Shown here: positions 1 to 5,883 of the stretch, in pieces
How positions within the stretch are numbered: position 1 is the first letter of the stretch
How the letters are laid out: every line of letters starts with the position of its first letter
DNA from: Rhodospirillales bacterium
Lineage (GTDB): Bacteria > Pseudomonadota > Alphaproteobacteria > Rhodospirillales > Casp-alpha2
Direction: 5' to 3'
NCBI GenBank assembly: GCA_028282185.1
Contig: JANQIJ010000322.1
Location: forward strand, 1-5,883
Length of the DNA: 5,883 bases
Notes under the pieces: generated by a model
What the model was told of the DNA's origin: nothing
The model's database searches: none
Seen by the model: the letters and a program-made list of their open reading frames with translations, nothing else
Translations under genes and position numbers: made by a program

Positions 1-1794
1 CGCGAAGCCGGCGCCGCCGCCCGCGCCATGCTGGTCGCCGCGGCGGCCAAGGCCTGGTCCGTGCCGGCGACCGAGATCACGGTCAGGGACGGCCAACTCA
101 GCCATCCGTCGGGCAAGTCCGCCGGGTTCGGGGAAATGGCCGCCGCCGCGGCCAGGGAGGCACCGCCCGAGAAACCGGTTCTTAAATCGCCGGACCGGTT
201 TCGCCTGATCGGCAATCCGGCGCACCGGCGCCTGGACACGGCGGACAAGACCACGGGCGCCACGGTGTTCACCCAGGATCTGCACCTGCCCGGCATGCTG
301 GTCGCGGCGATCAAACGGCCACCCCGGTTCGGCGCCATCGTCAAATCCTTCGACGACAAACCGGCCCGCGCGCTCAAGGGCGTTGTCGACGTGGTCGCCG
401 TGTCCGAAGGTGTCGCCGTCCTGGCCGAAAACACCTGGGCCGCGTTCCAGGGCCGGGACGCCGTCTCGGTCGATTGGGATGAGAGCAAGGCCGAAAAACG
501 CTCGTCGGACCAGCTGTTCGCCGAATACCGTGACCTGGCCGACAAACCCGGACCGGTGGCGGTCAACGCGGGCGATGCCGAAGCCGCGTTGAAGACCGCC
601 GCCAAGGTGGTCGAGGCGACCTTCGAATTTCCCTATCTGGCCCACGCGCCCATGGAACCGGTCAATGCCGTGGTCGACCTGAAGCCCGGCCGGTCGCTGG
701 ATGTCTGGACCGGCTCGCAATTGCAGTCCGGCGATCACCATGTGGCGGCGGCGGTGTCCGGCCTGCCGCCGGAAAAGGTCACGGTCCACACGCTGTTCGC
801 CGGCGGGTCCTTCGGCCGGCGGGCGACGCCGTCGTCCGACATGGTCCGCGAAGCCGTCGGCATCGCCGTCGCGATCAAGGGCCGGACGCCGGTCAAGCTG
901 GTCTGGAGCCGCGAGGACGACATCCAGGGCGGCTATTACCGGCCGATGTACGTCCACAAGGTCCGCGCCGGGATCGATGCCGAAGGCAACATCGTCGGCT
1001 GGCACCACCGCATCGTCGGCCAGTCGATCATTACCGGCACGCCGTTCGAGAAATTCCTGGTCAAGGACGGGATCGACGGCACCTCGGTCGAAGGCGCCCA
1101 GGAACTGCCCTACGCCACCGGCGCCCATCGCCTGGAACTGCATACCACCCAGGTCGGCGTTCCGGTCTTGTGGTGGCGTTCGGTCGGCAGCACCCATACG
1201 GCCTATGCCGTGGAATGCATGATGGACCGCCTGGCCAAGGCCGCCGGTCAGGACCCGGTCGAATTCCGCCTGGCCAAGATGAAGGACCACCCGCGGGACG
1301 CGGCGGTGCTGAGACTGGCGGCCCAGAAAGCCGGTTGGGGCAAGCCCCTGTCCAAGGGCCTGATGCGCGGCGTCGCCGTGCATAAGTCCTTTGGCTCCTA
1401 CGTCGCCCAGGTCGCCGACGTGCGCGAGACCGAGGACGGCGCGATCAAGGTCGAAAAGGTCGTCTGCGCCATCGATTGCGGCGTCGCCGTGACGCCGGAC
1501 CAGATCGCCGCCCAGATCGAAGGCGGCATCGGCTATGGCCTCGGCGCCGTTCTGCGCAACAAGATCACGCTGGAAGACGGCATCGTTCAGCAGAACCAGT
1601 TCGATACCTATGAACCGCTGCGCATCGAGGACATGCCGCATGTGGAAACCCACATCGTGCCGTCCGCCGAACCGCCCATGGGCGTCGGCGAGCCGGGCAC
1701 CCCGCCGGTCGGGCCGGCCGTCGCCAACGCGTTGTTCTGGGGCACGGATCAAGCCATCGACCGCCTGCCGTTCAGCGACAGCGGCCCGTCGTGA
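1..1794 (+). CDS. Molybdopterin-binding hydroxylase large subunit, IorB-like (xanthine dehydrogenase family), 5' partial
   Basis: Large catalytic subunit of a molybdenum hydroxylase, closest in layout to isoquinoline 1-oxidoreductase beta subunits. These bind Mo-molybdopterin cytosine dinucleotide and hydroxylate N-heterocycles or aldehydes with a partner [2Fe-2S] subunit. The frame is open from base 1 and matches the family before the first ATG (base 28), so the N-terminus, including any Tat signal, is off the window. 597 residues are visible; full members are roughly 700-750. Visible in order: a hammerhead-type domain from about base 200 to 480 (starts FRLIGNPAHRRLD); the cofactor-domain motif HAPMEPVNA near 640-670; GGSFGRR at 802-822; WWRSVGSTHTAYAVE near 1170-1215, typical of IorB; and GVGEPGTPPVGP near 1681-1716, whose Glu (1690-1692) aligns with the catalytic base. 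No active-site loss or frameshift is seen. The substrate cannot be told from sequence. The partner IorA-like subunit is not in the window. The gene is convergent with mnmA, and I see no clear terminator in the 27-bp gap between them. Confidence 0.9.
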   Translation, partial: REAGAAARAMLVAAAAKAWSVPATEITVRDGQLSHPSGKSAGFGEMAAAAAREAPPEKPVLKSPDRFRLIGNPAHRRLDTADKTTGATVFTQDLHLPGMLVAAIKRPPRFGAIVKSFDDKPARALKGVVDVVAVSEGVAVLAENTWAAFQGRDAVSVDWDESKAEKRSSDQLFAEYRDLADKPGPVAVNAGDAEAALKTAAKVVEATFEFPYLAHAPMEPVNAVVDLKPGRSLDVWTGSQLQSGDHHVAAAVSGLPPEKVTVHTLFAGGSFGRRATPSSDMVREAVGIAVAIKGRTPVKLVWSREDDIQGGYYRPMYVHKVRAGIDAEGNIVGWHHRIVGQSIITGTPFEKFLVKDGIDGTSVEGAQELPYATGAHRLELHTTQVGVPVLWWRSVGSTHTAYAVECMMDRLAKAAGQDPVEFRLAKMKDHPRDAAVLRLAAQKAGWGKPLSKGLMRGVAVHKSFGSYVAQVADVRETEDGAIKVEKVVCAIDCGVAVTPDQIAAQIEGGIGYGLGAVLRNKITLEDGIVQQNQFDTYEPLRIEDMPHVETHIVPSAEPPMGVGEPGTPPVGPAVANALFWGTDQAIDRLPFSDSGPS

Positions 1795-1821
1795 AGGAAG
1801 ACGCGACACGCCGGCGACCGC

Positions 1822-2931
1822 CTAAACTTCCCGGGTGATCCACCCGCCGCCCAGAACCCGGTCGCCCTGGTAGAACACGCAGGCCTGACCGGGAGCGATG
1901 CCGTCCTGCGGCGTGTCGAACTTTACCTGGGCACGGTCGTCGCCGGTGCCGAACAGGATCGCCGGCACGGGCGAAAAGGTCGATCTAATCTTGACGCTGA
2001 CCCGGTGGACTTTGCCCTTCAACGGTCCGTCGCCGAGCCAGTTGACCTGCGTGACGCCGAGGCTCTTGCGGCCAAGCGCTTCCTTGGGTCCGACGACGAC
2101 GCGGCGCCGATCGGGCTCCAGGCGGATGACATAGAGCGGTGCCGGCGTGCCGCCGATGCCGATGCCGCGGCGCTGTCCCACGGTGAAATGGATGATCCCG
2201 TCGTGGCTGCCCAGAACATTGCCCTCAAGATCGACGATCTCACCGGGATCATGGGCTTCGGGGCGCAGGCGTTCGACCACCCGGGCGTAATCGCCGTCCG
2301 GCACGAAGCAGATGTCCATGCTCTCCGGCTTGTCGGCCACGGCGAGGCCCAGGCGGTCGGCCTGGCGCCGGGTTTCCGCCTTGTCGAGCGCGCCCAGGGG
2401 AAACCGCAGAAAATCCAACTGCTCGTCCGTGGTCGCGAACAGGAAATAGCTCTGGTCCTTGGTCGGGTCGGCGGCGCGGTGCAATTCCGCACCGCCGGCG
2501 CCGTCCACACGACGCACGTAATGGCCGGTAACCAGCGCCCGGGCGCCCAGTTCCCGGGCCTGACCCAGCATGTCCGTGAACTTCACCGTCTGATTGCATC
2601 GGACACAGGGGATCGGCGTCGCCCCGCCCAGGTAGGTGTCGGCGAAATCGTCCATCACCTGATCCTTGAACCGGTTTTCGTAGTTCAAGACGTAATGGGG
2701 AATGTCCAATTGGTCGGCGACCCGCCGGGCGTCCATGATGTCCTGACCGGCACAGCAGGTTTTCTGCCCGGGCAACGGGGTGCCGGCGTCATAGAGCTGC
2801 ATGGTCATGCCGATGGTGTCGTATCCGGCTTCGGCCACCAGGGCGGCGGCGGTCGAGCTATCGACGCCACCGGACATGGCGACGACGACGCGGGTCTCCG
2901 CTGGATTGCCGGACAGGCCGAGATCGATCAT
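1822..2931 (-). CDS. mnmA: tRNA-specific 2-thiouridylase MnmA
   Basis: ATP-dependent enzyme that thiolates U34 of Lys, Glu and Gln tRNAs in the cytoplasm, giving the 2-thio group of mnm5s2U. 369 residues, normal for the family. The N-terminal PP-loop SGGVDSS (residues 20-26) binds ATP and adenylates U34. KTCCAGQD (57-64) is a form I associate with alphaproteobacterial members. TGHY (135-138) and DPTKDQSYFL (155-164) are conserved tRNA/ATP-site blocks. DICFVPDGDY (206-215) carries Cys208, equivalent to the second catalytic Cys (E. coli C199). FTVGQRRGIGIG (249-260) leads into the C-terminal beta-barrel. The first catalytic Cys is in IPCVRCNQ: Cys112 aligns with E. coli C102, and Cys109 sits where E. 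coli has Asp99, so this is a CxxC form. The ATG at 2931 was chosen because GAGG lies 7 nt upstream (2939-2942) and it overlaps the DUF599 stop as ATGA. The open frame continues far upstream, but only as a shadow of DUF599. It ends with TAG. Confidence 0.96.
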   Translation of the reverse strand: MIDLGLSGNPAETRVVVAMSGGVDSSTAAALVAEAGYDTIGMTMQLYDAGTPLPGQKTCCAGQDIMDARRVADQLDIPHYVLNYENRFKDQVMDDFADTYLGGATPIPCVRCNQTVKFTDMLGQARELGARALVTGHYVRRVDGAGGAELHRAADPTKDQSYFLFATTDEQLDFLRFPLGALDKAETRRQADRLGLAVADKPESMDICFVPDGDYARVVERLRPEAHDPGEIVDLEGNVLGSHDGIIHFTVGQRRGIGIGGTPAPLYVIRLEPDRRRVVVGPKEALGRKSLGVTQVNWLGDGPLKGKVHRVSVKIRSTFSPVPAILFGTGDDRAQVKFDTPQDGIAPGQACVFYQGDRVLGGGWITREV

Positions 2932-3650
2932 GCCGATGCCTCGTCGATATCGCTGAGCGTTTTCAGGGTCACCGAGCGGAAATCCCGGCGCGACACCACC
3001 AAGATCACCCAGATCGTGGTGACGAACAAGAACATGGGGTTGATGAACCAAGGCAACAACGCCAAAGCGAAATAATAGGACCGAAGACCCCGATTGAAGT
3101 TGTTGAACCCGCGGCCGATGATTTGGGCCGCGCGAACAGGATACTGCTTGAGGACGGCTTCGCCGCAGTCCTGGGGCATGGGCGCGGCGCCGATCATGAC
3201 CAGCGCGTAATTGAACTGACGCAGGCACCAGGCGAATTTGAAGAACGCATAGACGAATACGGCCAACAGGACGAAGACGCGGATCTCCATCAACCGCCGG
3301 GACGCCGGATGGGCCATGGAAAGATCGTGGATCAAGACCCGCAGGTTCTCGATCTGGCCCAACAGGGCGACGATCCCGGCCAGGATCAAGAGCGTCGCCG
3401 ATATGAACAGCGCGCCCGTTCGGATATAGGCGGTGATGATCTGGACGTCGGCCATGCGGTTGTCGCGGGCCAGCATGCGTTCCATCCAGCGCAACCGATA
3501 GTCGTCCAAGACCACGGCCATGGGTCGCTTGCCCCAGGCGATCTTGTCGGCGACCGCGGCATAGCCGAAAAAGCCCAGGACGAACCACGCCAGGGCGATA
3601 GCGTCCAACAGGGGCACCGTTTCGAACAGCATGTAGGTCTGATCGGTCAT
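2928..3650 (-). CDS. DUF599 family multi-pass membrane protein of unknown function
   Basis: Integral inner-membrane protein recognised as DUF599 family; no function is established that I know of. With the start used here it has 240 residues. Hydrophobic segments lie at about 14-34, 76-98, 123-145 and 192-220; the last contains a Pro-Trp and may be a helical hairpin. The family hallmark GFNNFNRGLRSYYFALA spans 181-197, just before the last segment. A basic, charged loop with DDYRLRWMERML (49-60) follows the first segment. There is no cleavable signal peptide. The open frame allows a start at 3671, but there the purine-rich CAGGGA touches the ATG with no spacer. The second ATG of the ATGATG at 3648-3653 has CGAGG five bases upstream and is preferred. 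Its stop overlaps the mnmA start by 4 bp, so the two are probably translationally coupled. It lies 96 bp downstream of iscX on the same strand. Its link to tRNA thiolation or Fe-S assembly is only positional. Confidence 0.87.
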   Translation of the reverse strand: MTDQTYMLFETVPLLDAIALAWFVLGFFGYAAVADKIAWGKRPMAVVLDDYRLRWMERMLARDNRMADVQIITAYIRTGALFISATLLILAGIVALLGQIENLRVLIHDLSMAHPASRRLMEIRVFVLLAVFVYAFFKFAWCLRQFNYALVMIGAAPMPQDCGEAVLKQYPVRAAQIIGRGFNNFNRGLRSYYFALALLPWFINPMFLFVTTIWVILVVSRRDFRSVTLKTLSDIDEASA

Positions 3651-3655
3651 CATCG

Positions 3656-3660
3656 CCTCG
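3656..3660 (-). promoter_or_regulatory. Ribosome binding site that decides the DUF599 start
   Basis: CGAGG on the minus strand ends five bases before the ATG at 3648-3650 and two bases before the ATG at 3651-3653. That favours the second ATG of the pair. It argues against the upstream ATG at 3669-3671, whose only purine-rich stretch is directly adjacent to the start codon. Confidence 0.5.
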
Positions 3661-3682
3661 CCGGGGGACATTCCCTGGCGGC

Positions 3683-3711
3683 TGTTTACGGGGCGGGCGT
3701 TCGCGGGTCAA
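3683..3711 (-). promoter_or_regulatory. Candidate sigma70-type promoter for DUF599-mnmA
   Basis: On the minus strand, TTGACC (3706-3711) matches five of six bases of the -35 consensus. It is followed after 17 bp by TAAACA (3683-3688), a weak -10 matching three of six positions. Transcription would begin near 3676, leaving about 26 nt of leader with the CGAGG site before the preferred DUF599 start at 3650. A start at 3671 would leave almost no leader. The spacing is ideal, but the -10 is poor and the region is GC-rich, so this could be chance. Read-through from the isc genes is equally possible. Confidence 0.35.
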
Positions 3712-3759
3712 TCCCGCCGGCCGATCCGACGGATCAATCCCGCCGATCAGTCCCGTTCG
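3708..3759. repeat. Short degenerate 13-bp tandem repeat, four units
   Basis: Reading the plus strand in 13-base steps from 3708 gives TCAATCCCGCCGG, CCGATCCGACGGA, TCAATCCCGCCGA and TCAGTCCCGTTCG. Units 1 and 3 share the exact 12-mer TCAATCCCGCCG (3708-3719 and 3734-3745). Unit 2 agrees with unit 3 at 8 of 13 positions. Unit 4 runs over the iscX stop codon into its 3' end. The candidate -35 box overlaps the first unit. It may be a local slippage duplication or a repeated protein site; only the exact 12-mer pair is firm. Confidence 0.45.
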
Positions 3760-3947
3760 TCGAGCCAGGCCATTTGGATGGCTTCGAGGATTTTTTCGTT
3801 CGATTTCTGGGGATCGTCGTCGAAATCCGGCAGTTCCTGAACCCATTTCCACAGGTCCGTGAAACGCAGATTGACGATATCCGCGTCCGGGTGGGCGTCT
3901 TCCAATTCAATGGCGATGTCGTTGACGTCGGTCCAGCGCAGGCCCAT
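3747..3947 (-). CDS. iscX: Fe-S cluster assembly protein IscX
   Basis: Small acidic protein of the ISC machinery (formerly YfhJ) that binds the cysteine desulfurase IscS and iron, and modulates the rate of cluster assembly on IscU. 66 residues, the same length as E. coli IscX, and I could recognise near-identity over key blocks: MGLRWTD at the N-terminus, the RFTDLW segment (28-33), and DFDDDPQKSNEKILEAI (41-57) followed by WLDE. This is the winged-helix-like IscX fold with its acidic surface patch. GGGAG sits 8 nt before the ATG (3956-3960), which fixes the start. It lies 16 bp downstream of fdx, the usual fdx-iscX order of isc operons, and is followed by a 96-bp gap before the DUF599 gene. 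No oddities seen. Confidence 0.96.
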   Translation of the reverse strand: MGLRWTDVNDIAIELEDAHPDADIVNLRFTDLWKWVQELPDFDDDPQKSNEKILEAIQMAWLDERD

Positions 3948-3963
3948 GGCGTGTTCTCCCGGC

Positions 3964-4335
3964 CTAGACCTTGCGGTCGACCATCATGTTGCGGGTCGCC
4001 GACGGCAGGGTCACGCGAAGGCCGTCCATCTCCTCGCACATGGTGATCTGGCAGCCAAGCCGCGACGTATGGGTCAGACCGAAAGCCAGGTCCAGCATGT
4101 CCTCTTCGTCTTCGGTCGGCTCGTCCAGCTTGTCGAAATAGTCTTGATCGACGATCACATGGCAAGTCGAGCAGGCGAGCGAGCCTTCGCAGGCGCCTTC
4201 CAGGTCGATGCCGTTGCGGTGGGCGACCTCCAGCACGGAGAGGCCTTCCGGCGCGTCCACATCCTTCGGCGTGCCGTCGGGCAGGACAAAGGTCATCTTG
4301 TACATCTTGGTCATGGTTTCGTCGAAGTCCTTCAT
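3964..4335 (-). CDS. fdx: ISC-type [2Fe-2S] ferredoxin Fdx
   Basis: Adrenodoxin-type [2Fe-2S] ferredoxin that supplies electrons for cluster assembly on IscU, partnering IscS and HscA/HscB. 123 residues. The cluster ligands are visible as C49-x5-C55-x2-C58 in ACEGSLACSTCHVIV, plus C95 in SRLGCQI. The acidic stretch DEPTEDEEDMLDLAFGL (71-87) is the partner-binding helix seen in ISC ferredoxins. A further Cys at 100 (ITMCEE) is not a usual ligand. The chosen ATG at 4335 has AGAGGA 8 nt upstream (4344-4349). Later ATGs at residues 8, 11 and 14 would remove an N-terminal extension before the first beta-strand but lack as good a site. The open frame continues upstream to 4482, but only as an out-of-frame shadow of hscA. 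It lies 25 bp after hscA and 16 bp before iscX, so it is one operon with both. Confidence 0.95.
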   Translation of the reverse strand: MKDFDETMTKMYKMTFVLPDGTPKDVDAPEGLSVLEVAHRNGIDLEGACEGSLACSTCHVIVDQDYFDKLDEPTEDEEDMLDLAFGLTHTSRLGCQITMCEEMDGLRVTLPSATRNMMVDRKV

Positions 4336-4360
4336 ATCGCTTTTCCTCTTGGCCCGGGGG

Positions 4361-5883
4361 TCAATCGCCGGCCGCTTGTTCCAATTCATCCACGTCGACA
4401 CCGCTGAGCGCCGCCCGGATGCCCCGGTCCATGCGCATCTCGGCGAACGGCCGCGTGCCTTCCTCCAGGCGTTCCACGGCATCGTTGATGGCGTCTCGGT
4501 CGGCTCTGGCGACCGCTTGATCGACGGCGCCGAGGAGCCGGTCGATCTCCGACTTGGCCGCCGCGTCCAACTGGTCGCCGTCGACGGAAAGCGCGGCGCG
4601 CAGCGCGTTCGACGCCCGCCCGGCCTCGACCCGGGCTTCGGCCAACAAGCGCGCGGTCATGTCTTCCTTGGCGTGTTTCATGCTGTCATAGAGCATGTCC
4701 GACATCTCTTCTTCGGACAGACCATAGGACGGTTTGACTTCGATGCTCTGTTCGGTGCCGGTGGTTTCTTCACGGGCACTGACGGTCAAGAGCCCGTCCG
4801 CATCGACCGCGTAGGTCACCTGGATGCGCGCCGCGCCGGCGGTCATCGGCGGGATACCGCTAAGCGTAAAGCGGGCCAGCGACCGGTTCTGCACGACCAT
4901 TTCCCGTTCGCCCTGAACGACATGCACGGCCATCGCCGCCTGGCCGTCCTGATAGGTCGTGAATTCCTGGGCCTTGGCCACGGGGATCGGCGTGTTGCGC
5001 GGGATGATCTTTTCCGTCAGGCCGCCCATGGTCTCGATGCCCAGCGACAGGGGCGTGACGTCAAGCAGCAAGGTGTCCGAACCGGCGGTGAGCGCCTCGG
5101 CCTGCAGCGCCGCGCCGACGGCGACGACCTCGTCCGGATCGATATCGGCAAGCGGCTCACGGCCGAACAGCTCGGCGACGCGCCGGCGCACCAGGGGTAC
5201 GCGGGTCGAGCCGCCGACAAGGACGACGCCCTGGATTTCGCCGGCCGAGACCTCGGCGTCTTCCAAGACGTCGGCGGCGATGCGTAGGGTCCGCCCGACC
5301 AAGGGTTCGATCAAGCCTTCGAAGGTCGCGCGGTCCATCTTGTGGACCTTCTGTTCGCCGTGCAGTTCCAGCGCCCAGATGCCTTCGTCGTCGCTGCTCA
5401 GCGTTTCCTTGACCTGACGCGCCGTGGCCACGGCCTGTTTGACCTGGGCCGACGACAAAGCGTCCCCGTCCCAATCGCCCAACAGGTGTTCGGCAATGGC
5501 ATGGTCGAAGTCGTCGCCGCCAAGGGCAGCGTCGCCGCCCGTCGCCAACACCTGGAACACGCCCTTTTCCATGCGCAGGATCGAGACGTCGAAGGTTCCG
5601 CCGCCCAGGTCGTAGACCGCGTAAACCCCCTCCGCCCCCTTGTCCAAGCCATAGGCCAAGGCCGCCGCGGTCGGCTCATTGACCAGACGCAGGACCTCCA
5701 GCCCGGCCAGCCGGGCGGCGTCCTTGGTCGCCGTGCGGGCGGCATCGTCGAAATAGGCCGGCACGGTGATCACCGCGCGGCTGACGCCACGGTCGAGAAT
5801 GTCTTCCGCGCGCTCGCGCAGCGCGGTCAGGATATGACCCGACACCTCGACCGGCGTCAGTTGCCGGCCGGCGACCTCGATCC
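4361..5883 (-). CDS. hscA: Fe-S assembly Hsp70 chaperone HscA, 5' partial
   Basis: Dedicated Hsp70 of the ISC pathway. With the J-protein HscB it binds the LPPVK motif of IscU and uses ATP to help transfer clusters to apo-proteins in the cytoplasm. 506 residues are visible, starting inside the nucleotide-binding domain (IEVAGRQLTPVEV); roughly the first 110 of about 620 are off the right edge. No true start is in the window: the GTG at 5845 is an internal Val codon. Counting from the window edge, AVITVPAYFDDAART (36-50) and LVNEPTAAALAYG (66-78) are Hsp70 signatures. YDLGGGTFDVSIL (90-102) is the phosphate-2 loop and VVLVGGSTRVPLVR (219-232) the adenosine motif. An LLLDVTPLSLGIETMGG-type linker and start of the substrate domain lies near 271-287, followed by an alpha-helical lid to the TGA stop. 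FQVLATGGDAALGGDDFDH (109-127) is very close to E. coli HscA, which with fdx-iscX downstream separates it from DnaK. Confidence 0.95.
   Translation of the reverse strand, partial: IEVAGRQLTPVEVSGHILTALRERAEDILDRGVSRAVITVPAYFDDAARTATKDAARLAGLEVLRLVNEPTAAALAYGLDKGAEGVYAVYDLGGGTFDVSILRMEKGVFQVLATGGDAALGGDDFDHAIAEHLLGDWDGDALSSAQVKQAVATARQVKETLSSDDEGIWALELHGEQKVHKMDRATFEGLIEPLVGRTLRIAADVLEDAEVSAGEIQGVVLVGGSTRVPLVRRRVAELFGREPLADIDPDEVVAVGAALQAEALTAGSDTLLLDVTPLSLGIETMGGLTEKIIPRNTPIPVAKAQEFTTYQDGQAAMAVHVVQGEREMVVQNRSLARFTLSGIPPMTAGAARIQVTYAVDADGLLTVSAREETTGTEQSIEVKPSYGLSEEEMSDMLYDSMKHAKEDMTARLLAEARVEAGRASNALRAALSVDGDQLDAAAKSEIDRLLGAVDQAVARADRDAINDAVERLEEGTRPFAEMRMDRGIRAALSGVDVDELEQAAGD

Noticed and set aside
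701..1222. Second plus-strand frame inside the hydroxylase gene
   Set aside because: Ser/Arg/Pro-rich shadow of the real frame, which carries all family motifs.
1832..1846. Perfect hairpin CGGGTG-ATC-CACCCG just past the hydroxylase stop, possible terminator
   Set aside because: Only a 6-bp stem with a tight loop and no T-run on either strand. The bases encode the conserved Gly-Gly-Trp-Ile-Thr-Arg end of MnmA, so coding explains them.
2005..3075. Long plus-strand open frame (356 residues) opposite mnmA
   Set aside because: Antisense shadow of a well-recognised gene. Such long frames are expected in GC-rich DNA, and its translation matches no family I know.
3669..3671. Upstream ATG as the DUF599 start (seven extra residues)
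   Set aside because: Its only purine-rich stretch is directly adjacent to the ATG, and the candidate promoter would leave almost no leader. It is not excluded, only less likely.
3723..3735. Inverted repeat GATCC-GAC-GGATC, considered as an operator or a terminator after iscX
   Set aside because: Five-base arms are too short to be meaningful in this composition, and there is no T-run. It falls within the degenerate 13-bp repeat, which can account for it.
2932..3852. Upstream extension of the mnmA open frame to give a 676-residue protein
   Set aside because: The extra residues are a low-complexity Arg/Pro/Gly-rich shadow of DUF599 read in another frame. The family homology begins at the ATG at 2931, which has its own ribosome binding site.
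3123..4046. Plus-strand open frame (307 residues) opposite DUF599, iscX and the 3' end of fdx
   Set aside because: It runs across three recognised genes and their gaps on the other strand; composition is His/Gln/Asp/Gly-rich as in antisense shadows.
4336..4482. Upstream extension of the fdx open frame to 172 residues
   Set aside because: It overlaps the 3' end of hscA in another frame and has no ferredoxin homology. A good AGAGGA site supports the start at 4335.
4208..5287. Plus-strand open frame (359 residues) opposite hscA and fdx
   Set aside because: Antisense shadow of the conserved HscA and Fdx coding sequence, with no recognisable domain.

Overview
The window reads as ordinary high-GC chromosomal DNA, most likely from an alphaproteobacterium (perhaps Rhodospirillales-like; this is inferred from protein motifs and gene content, not from a search). 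It holds six protein-coding genes, two of them cut by the window edges. There are no RNA genes, insertion sequences, CRISPR arrays or phage genes that I can see. Coding density is very high, and the longest stretch without a gene is about 96 bp.

Left part (1-1794, + strand): the C-terminal four-fifths or so of a molybdenum hydroxylase large subunit of the isoquinoline 1-oxidoreductase beta-subunit (IorB) type. Its N-terminus lies off the left edge. It ends 27 bp before the convergent end of the next gene.

Right part (1822-5883, - strand, read right to left): hscA (5' end off the right edge), fdx, iscX, a DUF599 membrane protein, then mnmA. The first three are the classic tail of an ISC iron-sulfur assembly operon. 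HscA is the dedicated Hsp70 that acts on the scaffold IscU, Fdx is the [2Fe-2S] electron donor, and IscX is the small acidic modulator of IscS. The rest of the operon (iscS, iscU, hscB and so on) is probably just beyond the right edge. hscA-fdx and fdx-iscX are separated by 25 and 16 bp, so they are surely co-transcribed.

A 96-bp gap follows iscX. It contains a short 13-bp-period repeat and a plausible promoter. DUF599 and mnmA then overlap by 4 bp (ATGA), implying translational coupling. MnmA makes the 2-thio group of s2U34 in tRNA using sulfur that ultimately comes from a cysteine desulfurase such as IscS, so its position after isc genes makes functional sense. This MnmA carries a CxxC motif where E. 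coli has DxxC, which raises the question of whether it binds an iron-sulfur cluster.

I found no convincing new system. The points most worth a second look are the CxxC-type MnmA beside isc genes, the uncharacterised DUF599 protein coupled to it, and the small promoter/repeat region between iscX and DUF599.
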